DNA of 54,021 bases. Origin: Dehalococcoidia bacterium (GTDB taxonomy: Bacteria > Chloroflexota > Dehalococcoidia > Lucifugimonadales > VXLM01). The stretch covers positions 677 through 54,697 of the forward strand of contig VXLM01000104.1 of assembly GCA_009841605.1 (NCBI GenBank). Direction: 5' to 3'. The notes under the pieces were generated by a model. It saw only the letters and a program-made list of their open reading frames with translations, was not told the DNA's origin and did no database searches. Shown here one piece after another: positions 25,986-35,058 of the stretch (its first letter is position 1; every line of letters begins with the position of its first letter). Both the position numbers and the translations under genes were made by a program.

Positions 25986-26152
25986 CCGTTTCCACTACAC
26001 CCCGGAAAGAGACTCGATTCGATAACCATTATAGCCCGTACTCGTCAGCATGTGCGCGATCACACCAAGAAGGGCAGGCAACTTTTGTCGCGAGCAAAAG
26101 ATGTCGTAGATTTAGCACCTGTAACCTATAGCGCGTTTGGCGAAACCGGTTA

Positions 26153-26158
26153 TATAAT
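26153..26158 (+). promoter_or_regulatory. Probable -10 box of the plsY-like gene
   Basis: TATAAT, 32 bases upstream of the TTG start. No good -35 hexamer lies at 17 bases. The preceding TAACC and the GGTTA just before the box form a short inverted repeat that could be an operator, but this is weak. Confidence 0.35.
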
Positions 26159-26190
26159 CACGGTAAGAACCCCGAGAGGAGTGATCGGTC

Positions 26191-26862
26191 TTGGGTGATT
26201 TCCTTGGCGACCTGCCGACGGTACTGATTGCAACCGCCGGCGGCTACTTACTCGGCTCCATTCCACTGGCCTACCTCATCAGCAAGCGTCACAGCGGCGT
26301 CGATATCTTCGAGGTGGGCACTGGTCTTCCGGGTGCGTCGAATGTCATGCGCAACGTCGGCAAGCTGCCTGCGGTCATGGTGTTCCTCGGAGATATGGCT
26401 AAGGGCGCCCTCGCGATCCTTCTAGGTAATGTCATGGGTGTCGAGAGTCCCTGGCTGCTGCTTCCCGCCGGCGCGGCTGTCCTTGGACATTGGAAGTCTA
26501 TGTTCACCGGCTTTCGGGGCGGCGACGGCCTCGTCACTCTGGGAGGCGCGATCTTCGCGCTATTTCCGCTACATGGATTCATCAGCGTGGCGGTGGCGTC
26601 GATAGTGGCGCTCGGTGGCCAGAAGCTGCCGTATTCTTCCCTCCTGAACGTCGTCTTTGGGTACGCTGCATTGGCGGCTCTGACGGTCCGCTACAATCCT
26701 GAAGACACCGCGCTTGTGTTCGGCATGGGCGGCCTCTGTGGACTCGTCTTGGCCCATGCATTGCTCGGTCATCGCCGTCGCAGACGTGCCGGGGATCAAT
26801 GGCAGGATGACGACGAATGGGATGAAGTGCCGGACTCCACCGGAGCCACTGAACAGTCCTAG
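26191..26862 (+). CDS. PlsY-like glycerol-3-phosphate acyltransferase family protein, divergent
   Basis: Polytopic inner-membrane protein of the PlsY family (acyl-phosphate to glycerol-3-phosphate). PlsY motif 1 region reads GTGLPGASNV (usually SGNxGATN), motif 2 GDMAKGALA, and motif 3 GHWKSMFTGFRGGDGLVT (usually GHxxPxFxxFxGGKG). The P and K of motif 3 and the N of motif 1 are changed, so activity on the usual substrates is uncertain. The start TTG 26191 has GAGAGGA about 10 bases upstream. A TATAAT at 26153-26158 probably forms the -10 box. It is monocistronic. It may be a second PlsY paralogue. Confidence 0.75.
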   Translation: MGDFLGDLPTVLIATAGGYLLGSIPLAYLISKRHSGVDIFEVGTGLPGASNVMRNVGKLPAVMVFLGDMAKGALAILLGNVMGVESPWLLLPAGAAVLGHWKSMFTGFRGGDGLVTLGGAIFALFPLHGFISVAVASIVALGGQKLPYSSLLNVVFGYAALAALTVRYNPEDTALVFGMGGLCGLVLAHALLGHRRRRRAGDQWQDDDEWDEVPDSTGATEQS

Positions 26863-26915
26863 CGCCTAGTAGGGCCCTTCTCAGAGAAGACGACGGCGAG
26901 AAGCTCTCTGTGGAC

Positions 26916-27152
26916 CTATGAGCCTTGCAGCGCTACACACGTGGTGGTGCGAATAACACCCTGAAGTGTGTGGATCTTTTCGCCTACGAGGTCGCTCACG
27001 CCTTTGATGGTGGGAGCAGTAACGATCGCGATTACGTCCACAGGCCCAGTCACTCGAACCACGTCGACTATGCCGTTTTGCCCGGAGAGGCTGTCGACGA
27101 CCGCTGTCGAGTAGCCTGCGGCGACCTCAATCAAGATGAATGCTCGGACCAA
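26916..27152 (-). CDS. Lrp/AsnC ligand-binding (RAM) domain protein
   Basis: A 78-residue stand-alone RAM domain (AsnC_trans_reg) without the DNA-binding helix-turn-helix. Typical features are the start MVRAFILIEVAAG, a middle VTGPVDVIAIV and the C-terminal GVIRTTTCVAL. Such proteins bind amino acids or act as small sensors, often partnering full-length Lrp regulators. It converges with the PlsY-like gene. The ligand is not known. Confidence 0.8.
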   Translation of the reverse strand: MVRAFILIEVAAGYSTAVVDSLSGQNGIVDVVRVTGPVDVIAIVTAPTIKGVSDLVGEKIHTLQGVIRTTTCVALQGS

Positions 27153-27263
27153 AGCTAGTCCTCCTAACCCGCAAGATTAGCTTTCAGGATAACCTCAGCC
27201 GCCCTGACTCGACAACCGCTGTACGATGAGGGACTCCCTTTGAATAGGTGAGTCGATCGATGA

Positions 27264-27632
27264 TCAGTCCGGCAGTTCCGCCACAAACCCGGCCTCGACG
27301 AGCATCCCTGACTGCAGGTCGACACCGTAGCAGCGTCGGTTCGGCGGGTGGGTGCCGAAATACTCCCTCCAGACCTCGTTAATCTCCCCCACGTCGCGGT
27401 TCACGTGTTGAAGGTAAATGCGCGCGGAGCACACGCTGGTCTTATCTACCCCGGCCGTCGCCAGAATCTCGTCGAGTTGACGGAATATCTCGCGCAGCTC
27501 CATGGCCGCTCCACCTTCAACCGGAGTCGTGGCGCCGGGCTTCATGCCGGTTAAGACCGTTTCCAGAGTTCTTCCACTGTGGATGACGGCTGAGCTAAAC
27601 GGCCTGTCGAGGTTTGATCCTATGAATTCCAT
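27264..27632 (-). CDS. RidA/YER057c/UK114 family protein
   Basis: Member of the RidA family of imine/enamine deaminases or related hydrolases, trimeric in the cytoplasm. Features are the central LDEILATAGVDKTSVCSARI, HVNRDVGEINEVWREYF and the C-terminal LVEAGFVAEL. The canonical RidA Arg105 region is not clearly conserved, as in several subfamilies linked to catabolic operons. It is directly downstream of the RraA-family gene (50 bases), same strand, so the two probably serve one degradation pathway. Confidence 0.85.
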   Translation of the reverse strand: MEFIGSNLDRPFSSAVIHSGRTLETVLTGMKPGATTPVEGGAAMELREIFRQLDEILATAGVDKTSVCSARIYLQHVNRDVGEINEVWREYFGTHPPNRRCYGVDLQSGMLVEAGFVAELPD

Positions 27633-27682
27633 GATGTTCTCCTCAAAGCCTTAAGGTTTCGATTCCAGAGTCCTTGGGTTCT

Positions 27683-28408
27683 TTAACCACTTCGCTTCTT
27701 GCCGGTTTTCTGTTCGTAGAGTTCCCATGTGCGGTCGTTGAACGGGTAGTATTTGCCCGGAGAAACGTCCTCAACGGCAAGTTGCGCCTTGACGACCTCT
27801 TCGACCGCGTGACGTTCCTCAGCTATTCCAATGACCTTGTCGACCATCGCCCGCGGAACCACCACTGCGCCGTCGTCGTCGCCTACCACACCGTCGCCCG
27901 GCCTCACAAGAACTCCACCGCATTGTATCGCGTCGTTGACCTGCCACGGCCAAAAGTCAGAAGGGCCCTGCTTGGCGGTAGTCGAGTAGGAATACACAGG
28001 GAACCCATACTCCTTCAGAGCAACGCTGTCCCGCACTGAGCCATCGGTCACAAGACCTCCCACATTCCTCTGGAACAAGCGGAAAAACTTAATGTCTCCA
28101 CCCACGGAACTGTACTTCCAGCCCATGGCGTCGATGACCAGCACCTCGCCCGGGCCGCAAAGCTCGAAGGCCACGTACTCCGCCGACCGGTCTCCCTTCG
28201 GTTTATCTTCCGCAAGATCGGGCCTGTGGGGGACATAGCGAAGCGTGACCGCCCGTCCCGCCATGTGCTGGCCCGCCTGCAAGGGCCGCGCTCCCTCTAT
28301 CATCGTCGGAGGGTAACCCTGAGCCCATAGGGCATCGATAATCGTCTGGGTCGGGATGCCTCTGAGGGTTTCCAACTGCTCGTCAGTGATTTGTGCGTTA
28401 TTAGTCAC
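27683..28408 (-). CDS. RraA-family protein (4-carboxy-4-hydroxy-2-oxoadipate aldolase/oxaloacetate decarboxylase-like)
   Basis: RraA/HMG-aldolase fold protein. The diagnostic segment is VGGLVTDGSVRDSVALKEYG, containing the D-G-x-x-R-D substrate/metal motif; a PGDGVVGDDDGAVVVPR segment follows. Such proteins act as divalent-metal aldolases or decarboxylases in aromatic breakdown, or as regulators of RNase E; the former fits the catabolic context. Length is 241 residues. It is cotranscribed with RidA. Confidence 0.85.
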   Translation of the reverse strand: MTNNAQITDEQLETLRGIPTQTIIDALWAQGYPPTMIEGARPLQAGQHMAGRAVTLRYVPHRPDLAEDKPKGDRSAEYVAFELCGPGEVLVIDAMGWKYSSVGGDIKFFRLFQRNVGGLVTDGSVRDSVALKEYGFPVYSYSTTAKQGPSDFWPWQVNDAIQCGGVLVRPGDGVVGDDDGAVVVPRAMVDKVIGIAEERHAVEEVVKAQLAVEDVSPGKYYPFNDRTWELYEQKTGKKRSG

Positions 28409-28548
28409 CTACTGCCTCCCGGTCTTGTTCTCACGAGGCGCTATTGTATTCAAACATAGTGCCTGAAACAATTATGGGCGAGTCGTTAAGAGATTCGAGG
28501 TGAAGTACCAGTGTCCGACGGTGAATCAAGACAGTATATTCGTGAGGT

Positions 28549-28926
28549 GTGGCAGCCTTATACCCTGCACTCAGGGAACGAAAATATCCTGTGCAACCTG
28601 AACCCGGAACCGATTTCCGGCTGCGAAACGACCCCCTGCATAATTCCTACTCAAGCGAAGGACGTAGTCGCGACCCTGCATCACTGAGGCAAAAGCCGAA
28701 CGTGATGTCCAAGTGGCCGGATAGGCTCACCGGTGCAGGAGCCGGTATTCTCCTGATACACGGTGAACACTGCGACGACCTTCAACTCCTGGCCGAACGG
28801 GCTGGACAAAGACTGGACGACTTCACGCACGACATGATGAGTATCCCGGGCCACGACGGCACCAGGCTGCCGGACTCGGCCCTCGACGCCGTCGTGCCAT
28901 GGCTTCGAGAACGGTCCTTGCTGTAA
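28549..28926 (+). pseudogene. Possible degenerate alpha/beta hydrolase C-terminus
   Basis: An open frame whose second half (GILLIHGEHCDDLQLL, then MSIPGHDG and DAVVPWLRE) resembles the C-terminal acid/histidine region of alpha/beta hydrolases. The first half looks unlike any protein, and a second open frame starting GTG 28511 overlaps it with a different reading. This could be a broken hydrolase relic or chance. No ribosome site was seen. Confidence 0.3.
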
Positions 28927-29015
28927 GAGACTTATATCTGGTATTCATGTGCCAAGCCGACTATCCTGAGATGTGCGATTCTCGCTTTGGTCATCCATAG
29001 AGTGCCGATGCAGTA

Positions 29016-29044
29016 TTGACATTTGCCGAATAGGAAGATATAGT
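29016..29044 (+). promoter_or_regulatory. Near-consensus sigma-70 promoter of the solute-binding protein gene
   Basis: TTGACA at 29016-29021, a 17-base spacer, and TATAGT at 29039-29044, about 70 bases before the ATG at 29114. This is the best promoter match in the window and suggests strong constitutive expression. Confidence 0.7.
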
Positions 29045-29113
29045 CCATGCCGTTTTTGGTAAAAGTGGACCATTAGCAAAGTAAAGAGGTTGAAAATACA
29101 GAAGGGAGTACAT

Positions 29114-31582
29114 ATGAAAACTAGGTATTGGAAGTATAGTGTCGCTGCCGTCTTCGCGGCTGTGATTCTGGCTGTCGTGGGCATCGCCTGCGCTGCCGAG
29201 GAACCGGACGCACCGGCGCAACCGGCGGCTGCCAGAGCGGCTGCCCCGGCGGCAGAGGCAGCATACCCGACGGACCAAGCTGTTCCTGAGGCACCGTCAC
29301 AGGTCCAGCAGCAGCCGGCTCCTGCAGCGCCCGCTATGGCGCCACAGCAGCCTGAAGCCGCCATGGCGCCACAGGCAGTTGGCGGCTCCACATCGTCTGT
29401 GGCAGCTCGCACGGGCGACGACAGTATGATGGATACGATGGAAGCCGCCATGTACATGCCTGAGAAGATCGAGCCGGGTTCGTTCGGTCGGGCGTTCCAT
29501 ATCATTTCGGGCACGTCCAACGAGAACTTCCCGCAGGTGCCGTACAAGGAGTCTCCTATGTCGGCAGCCGCTGTGAAGGCCGGTACGATCCTGCCGGTTG
29601 ATCAGCGACTTCCCGACTGGCAGAACGTCTTCATCCTTCCGCCCGGCGATGAGATCGGAGTGTACGGCGGAAGCCTGAGAACGACCCGCAGGGGCAACAT
29701 CACCCAGACAGACATGGGCATGGGCTATGGCCTTGAGATGTCCCCCGACGGACTTCTTCTCGTACCCAGCGTCTTCCGCGTGTTCGAGTCGAACGACGCG
29801 GGTGACGAGTTCACCTTCATGATGCGTAACGGCGCGCGCTGGTCGGACGGACATCCCCACACGATGGAGGATATACGGTTCGCCCTTGAAGACCTGATGC
29901 TCAACAAAGAGCTGATGCCCGGTCTTCCCGCCGTGCTCAGGTCGCCAATCACCGGCAACGACATGAGGGTGCAGATCGTCGACGATTCGACCTTCAAGGT
30001 CTTCTTTGACGATCCGAACTTCAGCTTCATGGAGTCGACGGCGATGAACATCTTCTCCGGCATCAAGGGATGCCCGAGGTGCTTCATCTCGCCTTCGCAT
30101 ATTCAGAAGCGCTACCACATCAAGTACAACAATGCTGAGATTCCGGCGATTCTTGAGGCGAACAACCAGCCGAACTGGGTGAAGAACTTCTCGTACATCA
30201 GGAACGTCCGTGGATTCCAGGGTCCGCCGTCGGAGCCTATCCCGACCGAGTTCGACATCAACTACATCTACAGGGGCGATAACCACTACAACCCTGTGCT
30301 CGGCGGTTTCTGGGCGCGCAGTCAGGTGCCGGGAGCGGAGTCGACCGAGTTTGAGCGCAACCACTACCACCCGTCCATCGACCCTGAGGGTAACCAGCTT
30401 CCGTACATGGACGAGTGGATAGGCATTCGCACCGAAAGCCGAGAGGTCGGCATCTTCCGCACCATGAATGGTGAGAGCGACTGGTCTCGCTGGGACCTCA
30501 ATACCGCCGAAATGCCGCTCTATCTCGCCAACTCCGAGAAGGGCGACTACAGCGTGCTGAAACACGACTCGCCCGACGGTTCGGACTCGACGTTCATCAA
30601 CAACCAAGAGTACGTGGATGACCCTGAGCTCGGACAGTTGCTCCGAACACACGACTTCCGTGTCGCCCTCTCCCTTGCGTGGGACAGGAACGGCACCAAC
30701 CAGTCCCTCGCCGCAGGGCTCGGGACTCCGCAGAACATGATGCCCCATCCTTCGACCCCGTACTTCCCGGGTGAGGAGTACAGGACATTGGACACCGAGT
30801 ACGACCTCGACCGCGCCAAGGCCCTCATGGAAGATATGGGCTACACGGACGCGGACGGTGACGGCTACCTCGACAAGAAGGACGGCTCCGGACCTCTGTC
30901 CATGTTCTTCCAGTCGAGCTCCCACTATCCCTTCGTGGAGTGGCTGCAGAGCGACTTCAGGGCACTGGGAATCAAGCTGAGCATTGCCGACCAGTCTTCT
31001 CGCGCCGGCAACACCAGCATCCCGCCGACCGAGTACTTCGAGTTCTTCTCCTCCACCGAGGGTGGAACGAACCCGTGGTCCAACGCCTGGAACCGCGTGG
31101 CCCCGACGACGAAGGACCCGCAGGGTCCCGCCATCGGCCAGTACTACGCGACCCGCGGTGAAGAGGGTATGCCTCCGACCGGTCCCGACGAGAAGTACAC
31201 CGACGTGTACGGCAACATGGCCCCCGACGGCACGTACCCCGCTGACATCAGCGGCAACATGCTCAGGCTTCAGGAGCTGATTACCGACGGCTGGACGGTT
31301 TCCCTGCTGTCGCCGAAGCGCATCGAAGCCGGGCAAGGTCTGTTCCGCATCAACGCGGAAGAGAAGTACAAGATCGGTGGCCTCGCCTACGCCGGCCTGT
31401 TCCGCGCACTGAAGATCAAGCGCAACAACATGCGCAATGTGCCGAAGAACTGGTCGCCCGCAGGCGGTCACCCGATGGAGTGGTTCTACTTCGAGGACGG
31501 GATTGACAACCTCAATCACCCGGGCAACAGGTCGAAGCGCTACAGCAGCGTGAACTTCCTCGACGCGAACTACTGGGACTAG
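29114..31582 (+). CDS. ABC transporter substrate-binding lipoprotein, peptide/nickel family (SBP_bac_5)
   Basis: Extracytoplasmic solute receptor for oligopeptides or similar ligands, anchored by lipid. The signal peptide MKTRYWKYSVAAVFAAVILA ends in lipobox VGIAC at about residue 25. A linker of about 65 residues rich in Ala, Pro, Gln and Met follows. The SBP_bac_5 domain shows RNGARWSDGHPHTMEDIRFA and RVALSLAWDRNGTNQSL. ATG 29114 was chosen because AAGGGAG sits just upstream. No permease or ATPase gene lies nearby, so it is an orphan receptor. Length (822 residues) is above the usual 500-600 because of the linker and extensions. Confidence 0.88.
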   Translation: MKTRYWKYSVAAVFAAVILAVVGIACAAEEPDAPAQPAAARAAAPAAEAAYPTDQAVPEAPSQVQQQPAPAAPAMAPQQPEAAMAPQAVGGSTSSVAARTGDDSMMDTMEAAMYMPEKIEPGSFGRAFHIISGTSNENFPQVPYKESPMSAAAVKAGTILPVDQRLPDWQNVFILPPGDEIGVYGGSLRTTRRGNITQTDMGMGYGLEMSPDGLLLVPSVFRVFESNDAGDEFTFMMRNGARWSDGHPHTMEDIRFALEDLMLNKELMPGLPAVLRSPITGNDMRVQIVDDSTFKVFFDDPNFSFMESTAMNIFSGIKGCPRCFISPSHIQKRYHIKYNNAEIPAILEANNQPNWVKNFSYIRNVRGFQGPPSEPIPTEFDINYIYRGDNHYNPVLGGFWARSQVPGAESTEFERNHYHPSIDPEGNQLPYMDEWIGIRTESREVGIFRTMNGESDWSRWDLNTAEMPLYLANSEKGDYSVLKHDSPDGSDSTFINNQEYVDDPELGQLLRTHDFRVALSLAWDRNGTNQSLAAGLGTPQNMMPHPSTPYFPGEEYRTLDTEYDLDRAKALMEDMGYTDADGDGYLDKKDGSGPLSMFFQSSSHYPFVEWLQSDFRALGIKLSIADQSSRAGNTSIPPTEYFEFFSSTEGGTNPWSNAWNRVAPTTKDPQGPAIGQYYATRGEEGMPPTGPDEKYTDVYGNMAPDGTYPADISGNMLRLQELITDGWTVSLLSPKRIEAGQGLFRINAEEKYKIGGLAYAGLFRALKIKRNNMRNVPKNWSPAGGHPMEWFYFEDGIDNLNHPGNRSKRYSSVNFLDANYWD

Positions 31583-31632
31583 ACGTTGAATAGGAAATAA
31601 CCCCGGGCAGCCCGACTGTCTAGGGGCAAAGT

Positions 31633-31672
31633 GTGGGGCCGATCGACTTTCGACCGGCCCCACTGCATTTTT
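31633..31672 (+). terminator. Rho-independent terminator after the solute-binding protein gene
   Basis: Hairpin with GTGGGGCCG at the 5' arm and CGGCCCCAC at the 3' arm (31633-31663), extended by TCGA/TCGA around the loop, followed by TTTTT at 31668-31672. It lies 50 bases after the stop. Confidence 0.8.
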
Positions 31673-31723
31673 CCGTCACAGTCGTCGCCCGCTGAGGAGA
31701 GATGCAGAGAACGAAGTCCAGCC

Positions 31724-32140
31724 CTAGCGGAAATGGACCCTCTCAGGTTTCAGGCTAATGATGATCCTGTCCTCGGTGCGAAGCAGCTCCATGCGGGCCT
31801 GCACTCGCTCAGGGCGGACGTACCGCCGAACGATAGCCTCCGTGACAGGCCAGATCGAATCGTCGTCGATAATATCCGCAGTTCCCCGGACCGCCACGTA
31901 TTCCTGCGCCAGAGGTTCGGTAAGCACGCACACCGCCAGCCGCGAATCACGGACGAGGTTCCCGTACTTCACCCTCTGCTTCGTCGTCGAAATGGCGATT
32001 CTGCCATCCTGATACACATACCAATTCGGGGTGAGCTGCGGCATACCGTCCCGCCCGATCGTGGCAACAACGGCGATCTTCGTTGGCGCGAGGAACTCGC
32101 GTAGGCGAGAGATGTCTTCTTTTGAGGGAGTTGTGGGCAC
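31724..32140 (-). CDS. Pyridoxamine 5'-phosphate oxidase-fold (PPOX/F420-type) protein
   Basis: Split-beta-barrel flavin- or F420-binding oxidoreductase of the PPOX class. Typical segments are IAVVATIGRDGMPQLTPNWY near residues 22-41, RIAISTTKQRVKYGNL and YVAVRGTADI. Length is 138 residues. It faces away from the squalene/phytoene synthase gene. The substrate is unknown; this class includes F420-dependent reductases in Chloroflexota and Actinobacteria. Confidence 0.82.
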   Translation of the reverse strand: MPTTPSKEDISRLREFLAPTKIAVVATIGRDGMPQLTPNWYVYQDGRIAISTTKQRVKYGNLVRDSRLAVCVLTEPLAQEYVAVRGTADIIDDDSIWPVTEAIVRRYVRPERVQARMELLRTEDRIIISLKPERVHFR

Positions 32141-32224
32141 GTTACTCCTCCTTTCGTCCAGCTATGGGTCGTTGACGAGGGTAGAGACGCAGCATACCAT
32201 AGCCGTGTCCCCCGCCGAATCACC

Positions 32225-33271
32225 ATGACCTCCTTGGACTATAGCAGCGACATTTCGGCTGGCCTCCTTAAGGGGGTATCCCGGTCGTTCTATCTCACGA
32301 TTCGCGTCCTTCCCCGACCGGTTCGAAAACCAATCCAGCTTGCATACCTTTTGGCACGCGCCGCCGACACCATTGCAGACACCGATGCGATTCCTTCGGC
32401 TAACCGTCTGGGTCAACTGGAGAGATTTCGTGCCCGGTTGAGCGACCGGAGCATCGAGCTTCCTACCGTACTTAGCGCCTCTCCTGAACTCCAGGTTCGC
32501 CATGACGAACCTGAGACTGAACTTCTGCAAGCCCTCCCTCGTCTCTTCGTTCTGCTCGACAACTTGCCGGAGGACGATCACCGGAACGTTCAAAAGACAG
32601 TCGACACCTTGGTTCGTGGCATGGAGTTCGACTTGACCACCTTTCCGGCTCCTGAGTCGGGGCGGATCGGCGCTCTGGACACTTTAGACGGCCTCGACCG
32701 GTATGCTTATCTTGTGGCCGGCTGCGTCGGCGAGTTCTGGACGGACGTGATGATCTCCCACGATCCCACCATCCGGAATTGGGACCGAGATCGCATGGTA
32801 GATCTCGGCGTTCGGTTCGGAAAAGCCCTTCAGATGACGAATATCATCCGAGACGTCCCGAGGGACGTGAGGGCAGGGCGGTGCTATGTTCCTCGCGAGA
32901 TGCTGGAGTCGGTTGGCCTGACGCCGGAGGCCTTGCTGAGTCCTGACGCATGCGGGGCAGCGAGACCTGTGCTCACGGATCTGGTGCGTCACGCGCTCGA
33001 TTTCTACGTCTCTGCCGAGGAATACATCCAGGCCACGCCGCGACGGTGCGCACGCCTCCGGCTCGCCATGATCTGGCCGGTCCTCATCGGCTTAGCTACG
33101 CTGGACCAGCTGATGCGGAGCCCCAGCTGGCTCGACCCTGACATGCGAATAAGAGTCTCGCGTCCCTGGATCTACGGGATGATGGTCCGCTCCGTCCCGT
33201 GCGCGTGGTCGAATGCGCCCTTCACATCGTGGACCAGACGGTTGAGAGCGCGTATCGAGGACTCGATGTAG
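32225..33271 (+). CDS. Squalene/phytoene synthase family protein
   Basis: Trans-isoprenyl diphosphate synthase that joins two prenyl diphosphates head to head. The first aspartate-rich motif is at residues 48-54 (RAADTIADTD) and the second near residue 209 (NIIRDVPRDVRAG), followed by RCYVPREML, typical of squalene synthases. GVSRSFYLTIRVLP at the N-terminus is also characteristic. Length is 348 residues. There is no hopanoid or carotenoid gene beside it. The ATG 32225 has no strong ribosome site, so the start is a little uncertain. The product is probably squalene, but phytoene cannot be excluded. Confidence 0.85.
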   Translation: MTSLDYSSDISAGLLKGVSRSFYLTIRVLPRPVRKPIQLAYLLARAADTIADTDAIPSANRLGQLERFRARLSDRSIELPTVLSASPELQVRHDEPETELLQALPRLFVLLDNLPEDDHRNVQKTVDTLVRGMEFDLTTFPAPESGRIGALDTLDGLDRYAYLVAGCVGEFWTDVMISHDPTIRNWDRDRMVDLGVRFGKALQMTNIIRDVPRDVRAGRCYVPREMLESVGLTPEALLSPDACGAARPVLTDLVRHALDFYVSAEEYIQATPRRCARLRLAMIWPVLIGLATLDQLMRSPSWLDPDMRIRVSRPWIYGMMVRSVPCAWSNAPFTSWTRRLRARIEDSM

Positions 33272-33316
33272 CGACGCGCTGGCTTGGAGCTTATAACGTG
33301 GGGGCAGGGTAGGGTG

Positions 33317-34264
33317 CTAACCCCCCGCCATCGCCTCCGCTTCGGCCTTGTACTGCTTCGCTTGAGCGACGATGTCCACGCCCACTGTGCCGCTGAAGGC
33401 GTCGGTGAGCCGCTGGACCGTCGGACCTATCTCGCCGTCGCCGACAGGCAGCGTGTTGAATTTCGTCACGGGCAGGATGAACATCGATGTGCTTGACACG
33501 AACGCCTCGTCGGCCCCATGAACGTCGTAGGCCTCGAGGTTCGTCTCCTGCAGCGGTATCCCCAACTCGGCGGCAAGGTCAATCACCGCGCCGCGTGTGA
33601 CGCCCCGCAGAATGTTGCGACCCTCCGGCGTGTAGATTACTCCGTCCTTGACGATGAAGAAATTGTTGCCCGTCCCCTCGGTGATGAACCCGTCTTCGTC
33701 GCTCAGAAGGGCATAGGCCTTCGGGTCGATCTTGTGCGCCTGCAGGTTCGCCACCTGGTAGAAGACGCGGCTCCGGTTCTTGATCTTCGGGTCGATGTAT
33801 CGTGCGGGCACCGACTGCTGCTGCGTCAGAATGGAGTGTACGCCCGTGTCGTAGTAATCGGCGATCCCGGCGAGATGCCACGTCAGCGGCCAGACGTTGA
33901 TCGATATCGTTGGCTTGATTCCTTCGGGGAATACGGACGAATACAGCCCAAGCGGCCCGTTGGAGACGTTGTGCATGATCTGGTAGTCGACGCCTTCCGG
34001 CATCCTGTCTTTGTTGATCTCGATCGTCTCCATCGTCGCAACCTCCATCTCGTCGATGTCCAGACCGCAATCGATCTCCAGTATCTTTATGCCCGCGTAC
34101 AGTCGCTCGAGGTGATAACGAAGCCGGAACGGTTCCATGTTGTAGCTCCGTGTCATCTCGAACACCATGTCGCCGAACATCAGGGCGGTGTCGAAAATCG
34201 ACACCCGCGCCTCCGATTCCGGCACGAAATCGCCGCTCAAATAGACCAGTCGTCCTTCCGTCAT
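33317..34264 (-). CDS. Aminotransferase class IV (branched-chain/D-amino-acid type)
   Basis: PLP-dependent fold-type IV aminotransferase. The catalytic lysine is expected at Lys162 in PKIKNRSRVF. The cofactor-binding segment ITEGTGNNFFIV and the C-terminal NILRGVTRGAVIDLAAELG are typical. N-terminal GDMVFEMTRSYN matches class IV members. Length is 315 residues. Substrate could be branched-chain amino acids or a D-amino acid; no biosynthetic neighbours help decide. It has its own position between the squalene synthase and the ABM-like gene. Confidence 0.85.
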   Translation of the reverse strand: MTEGRLVYLSGDFVPESEARVSIFDTALMFGDMVFEMTRSYNMEPFRLRYHLERLYAGIKILEIDCGLDIDEMEVATMETIEINKDRMPEGVDYQIMHNVSNGPLGLYSSVFPEGIKPTISINVWPLTWHLAGIADYYDTGVHSILTQQQSVPARYIDPKIKNRSRVFYQVANLQAHKIDPKAYALLSDEDGFITEGTGNNFFIVKDGVIYTPEGRNILRGVTRGAVIDLAAELGIPLQETNLEAYDVHGADEAFVSSTSMFILPVTKFNTLPVGDGEIGPTVQRLTDAFSGTVGVDIVAQAKQYKAEAEAMAGG

Positions 34265-34338
34265 TCTTCGGTACTCCTCTTCTTTCTAAAGACTAGTTTG
34301 TCTGCTATTCCCTAAGCATGCCGGTGCTCACCGATGAC

Positions 34339-34686
34339 CTAGAAAGATGTTTCCCAACGTTCCTCAATCGTAAACATCACGGCCTTCTTGCCGGTTTCCG
34401 GCAAGATCGCGTCGTTGACGTACGCGATCACTTCTGCATGGATGTCGCTTGCCGCCCATGCAGCCCGCCGTTCTTCACTTTCCCAAAACGAGACGACTTC
34501 GACAGTGAATTCCTGATCCGGGAGTCCGACCTTGGCCGCGGCGTCTCCTTCATACGGCTTGAGCATGACGCCGCGAATGAATCCGGGCTGCTTCGCCATG
34601 GCCTTCATCCACTTGTCGCGAATCGCGGAGTTCAACTCCTCTTCACACCCCGGCTTGGCCGTCAGCCGCATATTCAAGGTTATCAT
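34339..34686 (-). CDS. Antibiotic biosynthesis monooxygenase (ABM)-like protein
   Basis: Small dimeric alpha-beta barrel protein. It starts MITLNMRLTAKPGCEEEL, has FIRGVMLKPYEGD and the conserved strand FTVEVVSFWESEERRAAW of ABM-type proteins. ATG 34686 is favoured over an upstream ATG at 34716 because the family starts at this strand. The biochemical role is unknown; such proteins range from quinol oxidation to stress response. Confidence 0.65.
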   Translation of the reverse strand: MITLNMRLTAKPGCEEELNSAIRDKWMKAMAKQPGFIRGVMLKPYEGDAAAKVGLPDQEFTVEVVSFWESEERRAAWAASDIHAEVIAYVNDAILPETGKKAVMFTIEERWETSF

Positions 34687-34952
34687 GGCTATTTCGTCCC
34701 CGATGCGTCTGCCCAAGTCAGCTTACGAAATCAGGCCGTTTTCGTAGCCGCGAACTCGATAGTATCCCACGCTCCAAAGGGGTGTCAACGACGCTTCGGG
34801 ACATTGCATCTATGAGGCCGATAACCTGCGAAAACGACCCGTTTTACATGCATCATAATATACGAAAAGGTTTTCAGTATTCCTCATGCGTGAATTGCAT
34901 TATGTGTATTGCCGTGCGAATTATTACGAAATCAGGTAAATGAAATGGAAAG

Positions 34953-34982
34953 TTGACACGACATCACGCCATCATGTACGTT
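34953..34982 (+). promoter_or_regulatory. Weak promoter candidate for the GNAT/kinase fusion gene
   Basis: TTGACA at 34953-34958 and TACGTT at 34977-34982 with an 18-base spacer, in an AT-rich 240-base gap. The -10 is poor, so confidence is low. Confidence 0.35.
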
Positions 34983-35058
34983 GTAGAAAATTGGATGGGC
35001 TGGCTTGGGAAGGTAGCGGTTATTTATAGCTATATATCTGTAAGGAAGGGAGGATGAC

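Noticed and set aside
28511-28687. Alternative frame starting GTG 28511
   Set aside because: It gives a 58-codon product without resemblance to any family and overlaps the hydrolase-like relic.
29297-31663. Minus-strand open frame of about 790 codons opposite the solute-binding protein gene
   Set aside because: It is the antisense of a real lipoprotein gene in GC-rich DNA; it has no recognisable domain, and the plus-strand gene has a signal peptide, promoter and terminator.
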